64,000 nucleotides of DNA from Devosia limi DSM 17137 (GCF_900128975.1 NZ_FQVC01000001.1:642479-706478), one strand, 5' to 3'. Shown: positions 39,169-48,076, numbered from the stretch's first letter. Notes: generated by a model from the letters alone, not told the origin. Numbers and translations: made by a program.

Positions 39169-39762
39169 TCTCATCTGCCCCCAAATGGTGATTCAGCTGC
39201 GAGTGGCGAGCGAGGATAACGTAACTGGGTTTCTCACTAAGTATTAACTACATCAATTTAGGCCGCCACGGAACTTAACACTTCTGATTAGGTGAATCAC
39301 TGCCGGATTAGCTCCCCTGAGTCATCGGGGTGTGAGTCGCCGGACGGGCCCCGGTTTCGTTGATGCCAGCGGCATGGGGCGGGGACTACTAGGGCCGATG
39401 AAATCGTCGATTCTTGAGTGAATTGAGACCCTTGACTGGCCTAGCTCGAATTGGCGTCTTTATCGTCTGGTCAAACATCAGCAGGATCACAACTGTCTCG
39501 GGTGGGCCTCGGGATGACGCGGTGCCAGACGGGTGCAGCGCCGGGCTTTCGATCCAAGCCGCCAGTTGGCGACAGTGATCGGTCCCCCATCATCGCCCAC
39601 GGCAAGGTCAGTATTCCCAGCGTGCAGCCACTCGGTCCGTTTTCCGAGCGGGGATCACGCGTCGGTACACTACCGCTGCCGGTAACTGTCTGGCGGATTG
39701 GCATATAGCCCCTTGGAAATGAGTGGGGTCTTGCCTGCCGCTCCAGCGCGGAGGACGTCACT
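39169..39762. other. long divergent intergenic region
   Basis: 594 bases with no credible gene. An 85-codon frame at 39451-39708 has an unnatural composition and is not accepted. A G/C arm pair (CCCC ... GGGG) occurs near 39314-39331. The region is likely to hold the promoters of the regulator operon and of the secreted-protein operon. AGCGCGGAGGACGTC just before 39763 is the ribosome site. Confidence 0.5.
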
Positions 39763-40680
39763 ATGTCTCGCAATCGTCACAACCAGAACAACTACTATGA
39801 TCCTCAGGACCAGGCTCAGGCCCAGGCCGAACTCCAGGCACAGCTGCAGGCCCAGGCCGAGCTGCAGGCCCAGGATCAGGACCAGAAGCAGGATCAAGAT
39901 CAGGATCAGGACCAGAAGCAAGATCAGGATCAAGACCAGGGGCAAGGCCAGGGTCAGTGGCAGTCCAGTGAGAACGAAAATCTCAATGGCAATGGCAATC
40001 TGAACGGCAACCTCAATGGCAATCTGAACGCCAATGGCAACCTGAACTACAACGAAAACGTCAATGCGACCGACGTTGACGTTGATGTGAATGTCGACGT
40101 TGACCTCGACCTCGATGGCTACGAGCCGACCGATGACGACTTCGTCGATCTGGATATGAAGGATGTCGATTTCGACAACATGCTGATCACCAAGGACGGC
40201 GATATCGACTTCAACCCTGGTGATGACGTGAACTTCCAGGACATCTTCAATGATGCCTTCGGCTCGGGCGACCACAACTCCGCCTTCGCCATCAACCAGA
40301 TCGCCGATCTTGTCGACAATGACAGCGTCGACAACATCAGCATGGACAACAGCGGCACTTACAATCTGAACTGGACCGCGACTGGCGGCGCTGCCACAGC
40401 CGGCGACGGCATCGGGCTTGGTGCAGGCGGTGGCAGTGACGGCTATGACTTCGCCCGCGGTGGCAACCACCATGACGATCCGAGCGGTGGCTGGAGCGTG
40501 GAAGCCGGTGACGACATCGCCGCATCGGCAGCAGCGAGTGCAGCAGCGTCGATCACCTCGAACGCCTTCTCCCAGGAAATCGTGGTGGGTGCCAATCTGC
40601 AGCAGAACGCTGTTGATGTCAGCATCGTCGGTGGCGACAGCAACTATGCCAGCGCCGGTGGGGACGACTCCGAGGCCTGA
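39763..40680 (+). CDS. Q/N/D dipeptide-tract protein, likely secretion substrate
   Basis: 305 aa, extremely biased. Residues 15-67: every second residue is Gln (two Glu exceptions). 71-101: every second residue is Asn with no exception. 104-118: every second residue is Asp or Asn, one register later. A spaced acidic region (120-165) follows, then a Gly/Ala/Ser-rich C-terminal part with AINQIADLVDN and VVGANLQQNAVDVSIVGG. The last segment resembles repeats in the protein encoded next. No signal peptide is present. It is followed by another such protein and type I secretion genes, so I infer export by that system and a structural role. GGAGG precedes the ATG. Confidence 0.8.
   Translation: MSRNRHNQNNYYDPQDQAQAQAELQAQLQAQAELQAQDQDQKQDQDQDQDQKQDQDQDQGQGQGQWQSSENENLNGNGNLNGNLNGNLNANGNLNYNENVNATDVDVDVNVDVDLDLDGYEPTDDDFVDLDMKDVDFDNMLITKDGDIDFNPGDDVNFQDIFNDAFGSGDHNSAFAINQIADLVDNDSVDNISMDNSGTYNLNWTATGGAATAGDGIGLGAGGGSDGYDFARGGNHHDDPSGGWSVEAGDDIAASAAASAAASITSNAFSQEIVVGANLQQNAVDVSIVGGDSNYASAGGDDSEA
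39805..39963 (+). repeat. hexanucleotide tract encoding alternating Gln
   Basis: Codons alternate CAG with GCC, GAT/GAC, AAG or GGC, making an imperfect hexamer tract of about 26 units. Slippage would add or remove whole dipeptides without shifting frame. It is inside the gene at 39763-40680. Confidence 0.8.
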
Positions 40681-40799
40681 CCTCCCCGCGGTTCTTTCCG
40701 CACCGCTACGCTAGGAAGGGCCTGCGCGATCACACCGCGCAGGCCTAATTGCCCCGGGCATACTGTTGCCCGGCACCCGAACGGCTGGGGGTTATCGCC

Positions 40800-42749
40800 A
40801 TGCTAATGTTCAGTAATCGAGCTGAGGAAATCATCGCGCACTTTATCGGCCATTTCGATGTCCGGGTCGAGGAGATGCGCCAACGGCTGGACTATGCCGA
40901 GTTTGCCTTTCGCCACCGCGCCGACGAGCCAGCGGGCGATCTGGTCAATATCAGGTTGCACAACTTCCAGTTCGTGGCGGTGGCGCATCACGAGCCGGGC
41001 GTCGATCATGCCCCCAGGTTCTGGCATCCACAGGGCCACGCGCCCCTCGAAATGCGCTGGCCCGAACCCATTGATGTCCCGGTCTGGCGCGTGCCGCATG
41101 ACTTCTGGTTTGATGGTGGCGTCCGTGTGTCCCACGGGCCCGTCAGCCACGACGCCGGCCACTTCTATCCCGGACCGGGCCAGGTCATTCTGGTCGCCCA
41201 GCAGCAAATTCTCCTGCATGACAATGACGTGGTGGTTCTGGGCGACGGCATTGCACCAGAGCTGGATCCCACACTCGCCGCGCGGCTGGACCAACTGGTG
41301 ATCAGCGCCCTCAGTGTTGGCGCCGAACTGACCCAGCTCGATATGCCGCACAATGTTGCCGCCATCCCGGACTTCTTCGACGACGCTGCGGGGGCGATCC
41401 AGACACTTGCCAATGACGGAGCTCATGTCGTCGCCTCGGGTGCGTCCATCCAGGGCATCTACGTCAACGGCGTCGCGGTCGATGAGGCTCCCGGGCTCGA
41501 TGACCTCTTGCCCGCCGTGTTCGACGAAAAAGTCATCGATGACGTGCCCGTAGTCTCCCACGCCACCAAGGAAATCACCGCGGCCCCTGAGGGCTCGCTG
41601 ACCGTCCAGGCCGGCGCCAACCTGCTCAGCAACTCGGCCATCCTCACCAATACCGGGCTGATGGGGGGCGTCGTCGCGGTGGCCGGCAATGTCCACAGCA
41701 TCGATGCCGTCATCCAGGTCAATGCCATCAGCGACAATGACAGTGGCCTGACTGACCTGGTCGATCCGACCCGCACCCAGTCAGCTGCCTACAATGTCGC
41801 CAACTTTCTCGCCAGCACGCCGGACGCCGACGTCAGGGGCATCGACCCCGACAGCGATGTCATGCCCGCTTCTTGGCAACTCAGCGTCATCGACGGCAAC
41901 GCCATATTCATGCAGTGGATCACCCAGGTCACCTTCGCATACGACCACGACATCCACGTCCTGTCGCAGACCGGCGCCAACACGGTGCTCACTACCGGCG
42001 CCAATTTTGCCCAGAACATCGTCTCCTTCGAGGATCTGGGGTCCTATTACGACCTGATCCTGGTCGGGGGCAATCTGTACGACGCCAACGTGATCCTGCA
42101 GACCAATGTGCTGCTCGATGACGATACCGGCATGGGCGGCGGGGCAGGGGGCGGCAGCCACGGCAACCTGCTCTACAATTCCGCCACCATCGCCAATATC
42201 GGCGCCCAGAACTGGATCGAAGGCCTGCCGGCACACTATCTGGAGGCCATGGCCAATTTCGGCCATGGCAATTACCAGATGCCCGCCGGCTTTGGCGACG
42301 ACGCCGGTTTTGCCGGTATCGAGGGGCTCTCGGTGCTGATCATCACCGGCGATGTCTACGATCTGCACTACATCAAGCAGGTCAATGTCCTGGGTGATGC
42401 CGACCATGTCGCCACTGCCGAAGCGGCGCTGCTTGATCCCTCGACCAGCGATTGGGACATCAGCACCGGCTCCAATGCCCTGCTCAATATCGCGGCCATT
42501 GTCGACGTCGATACCATGGGCGACGTCGCCTATGTCGGCGGCGATGTCTACTCCGATGCCATCCTGATCCAGGCCGAAATCCTGGGTGATTACACCGATC
42601 TCAGCTCCAATAATCCTGAAGCCCTCGCCAATGAAGCGGTGGCCTTTCTTGGTGACAATGACACTCACGACACTTGTGACGACGACCAGACCGTGACGCC
42701 GCACGCCGACAGTCCAACGCTCGACGTGATGCAATCGGTTCTTGCTTAG
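40800..42749 (+). CDS. large non-RTX repeat protein, likely type I secreted
   Basis: 649 aa, no signal peptide, acidic. Residues ~1-225 include an aromatic/His-rich region (for example WRVPHDFWFDGG). Four degenerate units start near 271, 399, 454 and 556. Each has G-A/S-N or GN, an Asn four residues later, a V-x-G-N/D-V/L-Y/H stretch and an ending like IxQVNxxxDD. One unit carries an insertion. The first gene's C-terminus shares the GAN...N...VGG part. No GGxGxDxxx RTX motif appears. ATG 40800 follows GGGGG with an 8-base gap. It ends 15 bases before the exporter gene, so export by that pair is likely. Confidence 0.75.
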   Translation: MLMFSNRAEEIIAHFIGHFDVRVEEMRQRLDYAEFAFRHRADEPAGDLVNIRLHNFQFVAVAHHEPGVDHAPRFWHPQGHAPLEMRWPEPIDVPVWRVPHDFWFDGGVRVSHGPVSHDAGHFYPGPGQVILVAQQQILLHDNDVVVLGDGIAPELDPTLAARLDQLVISALSVGAELTQLDMPHNVAAIPDFFDDAAGAIQTLANDGAHVVASGASIQGIYVNGVAVDEAPGLDDLLPAVFDEKVIDDVPVVSHATKEITAAPEGSLTVQAGANLLSNSAILTNTGLMGGVVAVAGNVHSIDAVIQVNAISDNDSGLTDLVDPTRTQSAAYNVANFLASTPDADVRGIDPDSDVMPASWQLSVIDGNAIFMQWITQVTFAYDHDIHVLSQTGANTVLTTGANFAQNIVSFEDLGSYYDLILVGGNLYDANVILQTNVLLDDDTGMGGGAGGGSHGNLLYNSATIANIGAQNWIEGLPAHYLEAMANFGHGNYQMPAGFGDDAGFAGIEGLSVLIITGDVYDLHYIKQVNVLGDADHVATAEAALLDPSTSDWDISTGSNALLNIAAIVDVDTMGDVAYVGGDVYSDAILIQAEILGDYTDLSSNNPEALANEAVAFLGDNDTHDTCDDDQTVTPHADSPTLDVMQSVLA

Positions 42750-42764
42750 GCGATGGGGGAAAAT

Positions 42765-45227
42765 ATGCGCCGGTTTGATCTGGACGACACAACTGCAATG
42801 ACCGGTGTTCCGGTTCCTGCGGCAGGCTCGCAACGGGCCCATGACGAAGCCGACAATCTGATGCATCAGATCGAGGCGGCCACCACGGTGCTGAAATCAT
42901 TGGCCGGCATGCCAGTGCAGCCGCCACCACCTGAACCGCCACCGGCTCCTGCCGCCGCCGAACCAGCAACCCAGACGCCCGACGAACTTTACGAGCCCCC
43001 GGAAATTCCCACGCCTGAGCCATGGCGCACGCCATGGCCAGTCTTTGAGCCGGTCGCTCATGTCGGCGAAGTAACCGAAATGGCACCCCCTCCTATCGAG
43101 GCAAAGCCGGACCATGGCGCTCCGGTTTCGGTTTCACCCATGCCGCTATCGCCTTCACCCATGCCGCCATCGCCGCGGGAGGCCCAGGCAAGGGTCGAGC
43201 AGCCTCAACCCAAGCCAGAAGCCATACCCGTAGCCGTCGCTGCGACCCCCGCGGCAACGGCCCGGGTTTCGCAGCCGGAGGCTCGTGAGGAACAACGCCA
43301 GGACGGCTTCGCCGAGCCCCAGCGGCCCGGCGCCCCACTGGCGCCAACCATTGATCTTGACCGTGGTCCCATCCGCATCAATGAGGATGAAACCGACGAT
43401 GGCGGCCCCGTCGGCCCCAAAGGGCCCAATGGTGGCGGCGGGGGTGGCGATGGCAATGGCAGCGGCAATTTCCATCGCCGCATGCAGCCTGTCAGCTTCG
43501 CTCAGGCCTACCATAACGCCGCCACCACGGTCCGCCGCAACCTGGCCCTGGTGTTGTTCTTCACTGTGTTCGTCAATGTGTTGGTGCTCGCCATCCCGAT
43601 TTATCTGTTCCAGATGTCGGACCGCGTGCTCACCAGTCGCTCCACCGATACGCTGGTGATGCTGACCCTGTTTGTCATGGGCGCGGTGATCATTCAGGTT
43701 CTGCTCGACTCCACGCGCCGCTTCATCCTGATGCGCACCGCCGTCGAAGCTGAGGTGCAACTGGGCGCCCCCGTCCTCAGCGCCGCTGCCCGCGCCTCGC
43801 TCGGCAGCAATGGCCGTGAATATCAGACCCTGGGCGACCTGCAGCAGATCCGCTCGTTCCTCACCTCTGGAACCTTGCTGGCCTTTCTCGATGCGCCCAT
43901 GGCGCCGCTCTTCGTTGCGGTGGTCTATATCATCCACCCCCAGCTCGGCTTCATCATCATCGTCTCCTCCCTGGTTTTGCTGGTCATTGCGGTCATCAAC
44001 CAGCGGGTCACCGCCAAGCCCTTTGGCGAGGCCAATGGTTATCTCAGCCGCGCCAATTCCCACCTCGAATCCATGTCGCGCAATTCCCAGATCATCAACG
44101 CCCTGGCGATGATCCCCGAAGCCGTGCGCATCTGGGGCAAGGATACGGCCGGCTCGCTCAAATCCCAGGTGAAAGCCCAGGACCTCAACATCATGTTTGC
44201 CGGCATGTCCAAGGTCACCCGCCTCACCACGCAGGTGGCCGTTCTCGGCTGGGGCGCCTATCTCGCACTCGCCGGCAGCATTACCGGCGGCATGGTCATT
44301 GCCGCCTCGATTATCGCCGGTCGCGCCCTCGCTCCCATTGAAGGTGCCATCGAGGGCTGGAACCATGTAATCCAGGCCCGCTCTGCCATGGGCCGCATCA
44401 AGACGCTGCTGCAGAGCTCGCCCCTCAACTTCGCCCGCCTGCGCCTGCCCAATCCGCAGGGCCGCCTCGATGTCGAGCGCATCCTGTTCGTGCCGCCGCC
44501 CAACAAACGCGTCATCCTCAACGGCATTTCGTTCTCCCTGAAGCCCGGCGAGTCCATGGCGGTCATCGGCAATTCCGGCGCCGGCAAGACCACGCTTGGC
44601 AAGATGCTGGTCGGCTCCATCCTGCCCACGTCGGGCAATGTGCGGCTCGACCTGATGGACCTGCGCAACTGGGACCAGCGCCAGTTCGGCGAGAGCATCG
44701 GCTACCTTCCGCAGGACGTGCAGCTCTTCCCTGGCTCCATCAAGGCCAATATCGGCCGCATGCGCGACGACGTCTCCGATGCCTCTATCTACGAGGCGGC
44801 CATGCTCGCTGACGTCCATGAGCTGATTTCGACGCTGCCGCAGGGCTACGAAACCTTCGTCGCCGCCGATGGATCGCCGCTGTCTGGTGGGCAGAAGCAG
44901 CGCGTCGCCCTGGCCCGCGCCTTCTTTGGCAATCCCAAGCTGGTGGTGCTCGACGAGCCCAATTCCAATCTCGACACGCAGGGCGAGATGGCTCTCGCCA
45001 ACGCCCTCAAAAGCGCCAAGAGCCGCAACATCACTGTGGTGACCATCACCCAGCGCCCCTCGCTGCTGAACTGCGTCGACAAGATCATGGTGCTCAACAA
45101 TGGCAGCGTGACCCTGTTCGGTTCTCGCAACGACGTCATGCGCAGTCTGGCCCGCCAGCGCAAAGGCAATTCCGACATCGCTCCGCCTTCTGCTGCCAAT
45201 GAAGACAATGGAGGCGGCGATGAGTGA
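42765..45227 (+). CDS. type I secretion ABC permease/ATPase with long Pro-rich N-terminus
   Basis: 820 aa, PrtD/HlyB class inner-membrane exporter. Residues 1-240 are a soluble, Pro/Ala/Glu-rich extension ending in a Gly-rich linker (about 222-235). The permease core begins near 250 with helices at 261-285 and onward. The ATPase has Walker A GNSGAGKTT (from 602), LSGGQKQRVALARAF, and VVLDEPNSNLD. No C39 peptidase residues are seen. ATG 42765 has GGGGG five bases ahead; ATG 42753 is an alternative. The gene overlaps the HlyD gene by 8 bases. The outer-membrane TolC partner is not in the window. Confidence 0.92.
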   Translation: MRRFDLDDTTAMTGVPVPAAGSQRAHDEADNLMHQIEAATTVLKSLAGMPVQPPPPEPPPAPAAAEPATQTPDELYEPPEIPTPEPWRTPWPVFEPVAHVGEVTEMAPPPIEAKPDHGAPVSVSPMPLSPSPMPPSPREAQARVEQPQPKPEAIPVAVAATPAATARVSQPEAREEQRQDGFAEPQRPGAPLAPTIDLDRGPIRINEDETDDGGPVGPKGPNGGGGGGDGNGSGNFHRRMQPVSFAQAYHNAATTVRRNLALVLFFTVFVNVLVLAIPIYLFQMSDRVLTSRSTDTLVMLTLFVMGAVIIQVLLDSTRRFILMRTAVEAEVQLGAPVLSAAARASLGSNGREYQTLGDLQQIRSFLTSGTLLAFLDAPMAPLFVAVVYIIHPQLGFIIIVSSLVLLVIAVINQRVTAKPFGEANGYLSRANSHLESMSRNSQIINALAMIPEAVRIWGKDTAGSLKSQVKAQDLNIMFAGMSKVTRLTTQVAVLGWGAYLALAGSITGGMVIAASIIAGRALAPIEGAIEGWNHVIQARSAMGRIKTLLQSSPLNFARLRLPNPQGRLDVERILFVPPPNKRVILNGISFSLKPGESMAVIGNSGAGKTTLGKMLVGSILPTSGNVRLDLMDLRNWDQRQFGESIGYLPQDVQLFPGSIKANIGRMRDDVSDASIYEAAMLADVHELISTLPQGYETFVAADGSPLSGGQKQRVALARAFFGNPKLVVLDEPNSNLDTQGEMALANALKSAKSRNITVVTITQRPSLLNCVDKIMVLNNGSVTLFGSRNDVMRSLARQRKGNSDIAPPSAANEDNGGGDE

Positions 45228-46566
45228 TATTCCAGCCAGCGGCCCCAGCGAATTGACCTGGTACGGCGAAGTCCCGCGCTCGATCAGGCGGCCGATGATT
45301 TTTGGCCTTGCCATTGTCGGAGTGGCCTTTGGCGGCTTCGGCGTCTGGGCGTCCACCGCCCCACTGGCTGCTGCTGTGATTTCCGCCGGCAGTTTTGTCG
45401 CTACCGGGGAAAACAAGATTATCCAGCATCTCGAAGGCGGCATCATCAAGGATCTCGGGGTCCGCGAAGGCGATCTGGTCGCCGCCGATCAGGTGGTGAT
45501 GACCCTCGATGAAACCTCTGCACTTTCGGGCGAACAGCAATTGCGCCTGCGTCAGGTGCGACTCGAAGCCATCCGCGCACGCCTGGCGGCGCAGGTCTCG
45601 GGTGCTCGTCAATATGCTTCCCCCGACATTGCCGTCGATGCCGATCTGCAGATCGAGGTCGCGGAAATCGCAGCCAGCCAGCGGGCGCATTTCCAGGCCT
45701 GGCGCGACAAGCTCGACAATGACCTGCAACTCTACGAGCAGAACATTGCCGGCCTGGAATTCCGCCATGCTGGCGAGCAATCCCAACTGGACTCGATGAT
45801 GGCGCAGCGTGACCTGTTGATCGCAGAGATGCAGTCCAAGGCCACGCTGCTCGATAAGGGCCTGGTCACCCGTTCCGAGGTCTTTGAAGTCCAGCGCGCC
45901 GTCGCCGATGCCGACGGCGACATTGCCCGGCTGCAGGCCGAAATGCAGGAGATCGAAGCCCAGATCCTCAAGTTCCGCGGTGAGATGGTGCAGACGACCG
46001 GCGCGGCCCAGAATGCCTCGCTGCAGGAGATGCAGGCCGTCGAAACCGAGCTGGACACCGTCAGCGAACAGATGCGGCAGGCCCGCAGCGTTCTCTCCCG
46101 CACCCAGATCAAGTCGCCGGTCGCCGGCACCGTCATTCGGCTCTATTACCACACGACCGGCGGCGTCGTGGAAAGCGGCAAGCCGATCATGGAGATCCTG
46201 CCCAGCGGCGTGCCGCTGATCATCGAAGCCCCGATTTCCCGCAACCAGATCGATGACGTCAAACAGGGGCAGGAGGCCACGGTCCGCCTCACCGCCCTCA
46301 ATCAGCGCGTCACTCCGGTCCTAAGTGGCACCGTGTTCTACGTCTCGGCAGATTCGCTGCCCGATACCAGCGCCGGCCAGAGTGGGCGCGAAGTCTATCT
46401 GGCCCGCGTCAGCGTCTCCGCCGAGCAGATCGCCCGCGTACCGGGGTTCAGCCCGACCCCGGGCATGCCCGCCGAAATCATGATCCAGACGACCGAGCGC
46501 ACCTTCCTGGAATACCTGATGAAGCCGGTCGCCGACAGCATGAGCCGTGCCTTTAGAGAGAACTGA
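45220..46566 (+). CDS. HlyD-family periplasmic adaptor of the type I system
   Basis: 448 aa. A short cytosolic N-terminus and one helix (about 24-48) precede IIQHLEGGIIKDLGVREGDLV (lipoyl half-motif), a long coiled-coil region (about 110-280), then IKSPVAGTVIRLYYHTTGGVVE (second lipoyl half) and a beta-barrel. The ending MIQTTERTFLEYLMKPV is typical of PrtE/HlyD. ATG 45220 follows GGAGG with a 5-base gap and overlaps the ABC gene end. It bridges the exporter to a TolC-like channel. Confidence 0.92.
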   Translation: MSDIPASGPSELTWYGEVPRSIRRPMIFGLAIVGVAFGGFGVWASTAPLAAAVISAGSFVATGENKIIQHLEGGIIKDLGVREGDLVAADQVVMTLDETSALSGEQQLRLRQVRLEAIRARLAAQVSGARQYASPDIAVDADLQIEVAEIAASQRAHFQAWRDKLDNDLQLYEQNIAGLEFRHAGEQSQLDSMMAQRDLLIAEMQSKATLLDKGLVTRSEVFEVQRAVADADGDIARLQAEMQEIEAQILKFRGEMVQTTGAAQNASLQEMQAVETELDTVSEQMRQARSVLSRTQIKSPVAGTVIRLYYHTTGGVVESGKPIMEILPSGVPLIIEAPISRNQIDDVKQGQEATVRLTALNQRVTPVLSGTVFYVSADSLPDTSAGQSGREVYLARVSVSAEQIARVPGFSPTPGMPAEIMIQTTERTFLEYLMKPVADSMSRAFREN

Positions 46567-46592
46567 CCGCAATCAGTTCGGCGCAGCTCAGT

Positions 46593-46624
46593 CTTGCCGG
46601 TCCATGCCCCCATGGACCGGCAAG
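46593..46624 (+). terminator. strong perfect hairpin after the secretion operon
   Basis: CTTGCCGGTCCATG at 46593-46606 pairs perfectly with CATGGACCGGCAAG at 46611-46624 (14 bp, CCCC loop). Only ATGTCTT follows, so the T-run is poor; it may stop transcription with help or protect the mRNA 3' end. Confidence 0.65.
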
Positions 46625-46779
46625 ATGTCTTCGGCGTGTCATATGCCGGATGTCTGGCTCATCCCGCCACGCAGTATTTTCCGGCCTCGGTAATTGATCA
46701 CTTTTGCCGCTGGCTTATTGCCTTGTAATCCGCAAAGGTTGGATAGTGATTGATCTGGCAGGTTTGAGAGATACGCGGT

Positions 46780-46797
46780 CGCCGCAATGATGCGGCG
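46780..46797 (+). other. small hairpin in the leader of the next gene
   Basis: CGCCGCA, ATGA, TGCGGCG: a 7-bp perfect stem about 50 bases before the start codon at 46846. It may affect translation or mRNA stability; no known riboswitch is recognised. Confidence 0.35.
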
Positions 46798-46845
46798 GCA
46801 ACGAGAATTGTTATTTCAAGCGACCATGGGATCTGGATATTTCTT

Positions 46846-47220
46846 ATGCCATCGACGATGTCTCTCGTCAGACTGGAGTTGGCGCGCGAATTGACTGACA
46901 GGGCGGAGGTGGAAAGCCACGCCTATGACCTGCACTTGCCACTGTCCGATGCGGGCCGGATTGATGTGTCAGACTGGCGTCGCGACCCCGCGCGCTGCCA
47001 GGTTACCCGCATCCGTCCCGGCGAAGCGGCGACCCGGGCACGGATCCTGTTCGTCAATGGCGGGACCTGGGCGCTCGATTTCCTCAATCACAATAGCCAC
47101 GACGGCGAGGTCGGCTTCCGTCTCTCCAGCGACAAGTTCCTTGAAGGTGAATACGTCTCCATCCGCGAGGACGACGGCCGCATGCACCTGTTCCGCATCA
47201 CACTCGTCCGCGCTCTGTAG
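46846..47220 (+). CDS. protein of unknown function downstream of the secretion operon
   Basis: 124 aa, cytosolic, predicted beta-rich. WALDFLNHNSHDGEVGFRLSSDKFLEGEYVSIRED (near 75-108) reads like a small barrel domain, with a loose resemblance to PilZ-type folds but no RxxxR/DxSxxG motif. The start could be 46846 or 46858; neither has a strong ribosome site. It is separated from hlyD by a hairpin and 280 bases, so it has its own promoter. Confidence 0.6.
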   Translation: MPSTMSLVRLELARELTDRAEVESHAYDLHLPLSDAGRIDVSDWRRDPARCQVTRIRPGEAATRARILFVNGGTWALDFLNHNSHDGEVGFRLSSDKFLEGEYVSIREDDGRMHLFRITLVRAL

Positions 47221-47222
47221 CC

Positions 47223-47279
47223 CCGGCCGAGCCTTGGCTCTGGCCCGGCCGAGCGCTGGCTCTGCCCCAGCCGAGCGGA
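47223..47279. repeat. 22-bp tandem repeat, about 2.6 copies
   Basis: Units at 47223-47244, 47245-47266 and 47267-47279 share CCGGCCGAGC..TGGCTCTG. They fill the gap between two convergent genes and could fold as alternate hairpins. Confidence 0.65.
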
Positions 47280-47314
47280 GCATGAAGCCATTGCGGCGCC
47301 GGGCCTTGCCGTTT

Positions 47315-48076
47315 CTAGCTCTCGCGCGAGCGGAAGCGGCGCTGATAATCGGGATCGTACAGCGCGCTTTCACGGAACCCTTCGGCGGCCAAAGTCTGCC
47401 CCACAAAGATTATGGCCGTCCGCTCGATTGGCGCCTGCGCCACCTTGGCTTCGATATCGCCCAGCGTCCCCCGCACGATCCGCTCATCGGGCCATGACGC
47501 ATGCACCACGATCGCCACCGGGCAATCCACGCCATAAAGCGGCGTCAGTTCCGCCACCACCCGGTCCAGCGCATGAATGGCCAGATGGATCGCCAGCGTC
47601 GCCCCCGTCGCGCCAAACCCCGCCAGCGTCTCGCTGCCTGGCATGGGCGATGCCCGCCCGGAAACCCGCGTCAGCACCAGGCTTTGCGCCACGGCCGGAA
47701 TGGTCAGCTCACGCCCCAGCGCCGCCGCTGCCGCCGCAAAAGCCGGCACGCCCGGCGTCAGCGTATAGTCGATCCCCAGCCGCTCCAGCCGCCGGATCTG
47801 CTCGGCCACCGCGCTCCACACCGACAAATCCCCCGAATGCAGCCGCGCCACATCCAGCCCGGCGGCATCTGCTGCCACATATTCCGCCTCGATCTCGTCC
47901 AGCGAGAGCGGCGCCGTGTCCACCAGCCGCGCCCCCGGCTTGCACCAGCCCAGCATCTCAGCCGGCACAATCGAGCCCGCATAGAGACACACCGGGCACC
48001 GCGCCAAGAGATCGCGCCCGCGCACGGTAATCAGGTCGGCCGCGCCCGGGCCGGCGCCGATGAAATGTACCGTCAT
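47315..48076 (-). CDS. cobM: precorrin-4 C11-methyltransferase
   Basis: 253-aa SAM-dependent methyltransferase of aerobic cobalamin synthesis, making precorrin-5 from precorrin-4. It starts [20 protein letters not shown] and contains [11 protein letters not shown] and the [11 protein letters not shown] motif of CobM. ATG 48076 overlaps the cobL stop (ATGA). It is the last gene of the cob operon. Confidence 0.94.
   Translation of the reverse strand: MTVHFIGAGPGAADLITVRGRDLLARCPVCLYAGSIVPAEMLGWCKPGARLVDTAPLSLDEIEAEYVAADAAGLDVARLHSGDLSVWSAVAEQIRRLERLGIDYTLTPGVPAFAAAAAALGRELTIPAVAQSLVLTRVSGRASPMPGSETLAGFGATGATLAIHLAIHALDRVVAELTPLYGVDCPVAIVVHASWPDERIVRGTLGDIEAKVAQAPIERTAIIFVGQTLAAEGFRESALYDPDYQRRFRSRES

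Noticed and set aside
39451..39708. 85-codon frame in the divergent region
   Set aside because: No ribosome site, no motif, and no typical codon pattern; more likely non-coding.
39805..39963. CRISPR-like or satellite array
   Set aside because: The repeats are in-frame hexamers within a coding gene, with no spacers.
40800..42749. RTX toxin or adhesin assignment
   Set aside because: No GGxGxDxxx nonapeptides are present in either secreted candidate.
46593..46624. Recombination or attachment site
   Set aside because: A perfect inverted repeat alone, placed right after an operon, is better read as a terminator or mRNA end; no integrase is near.
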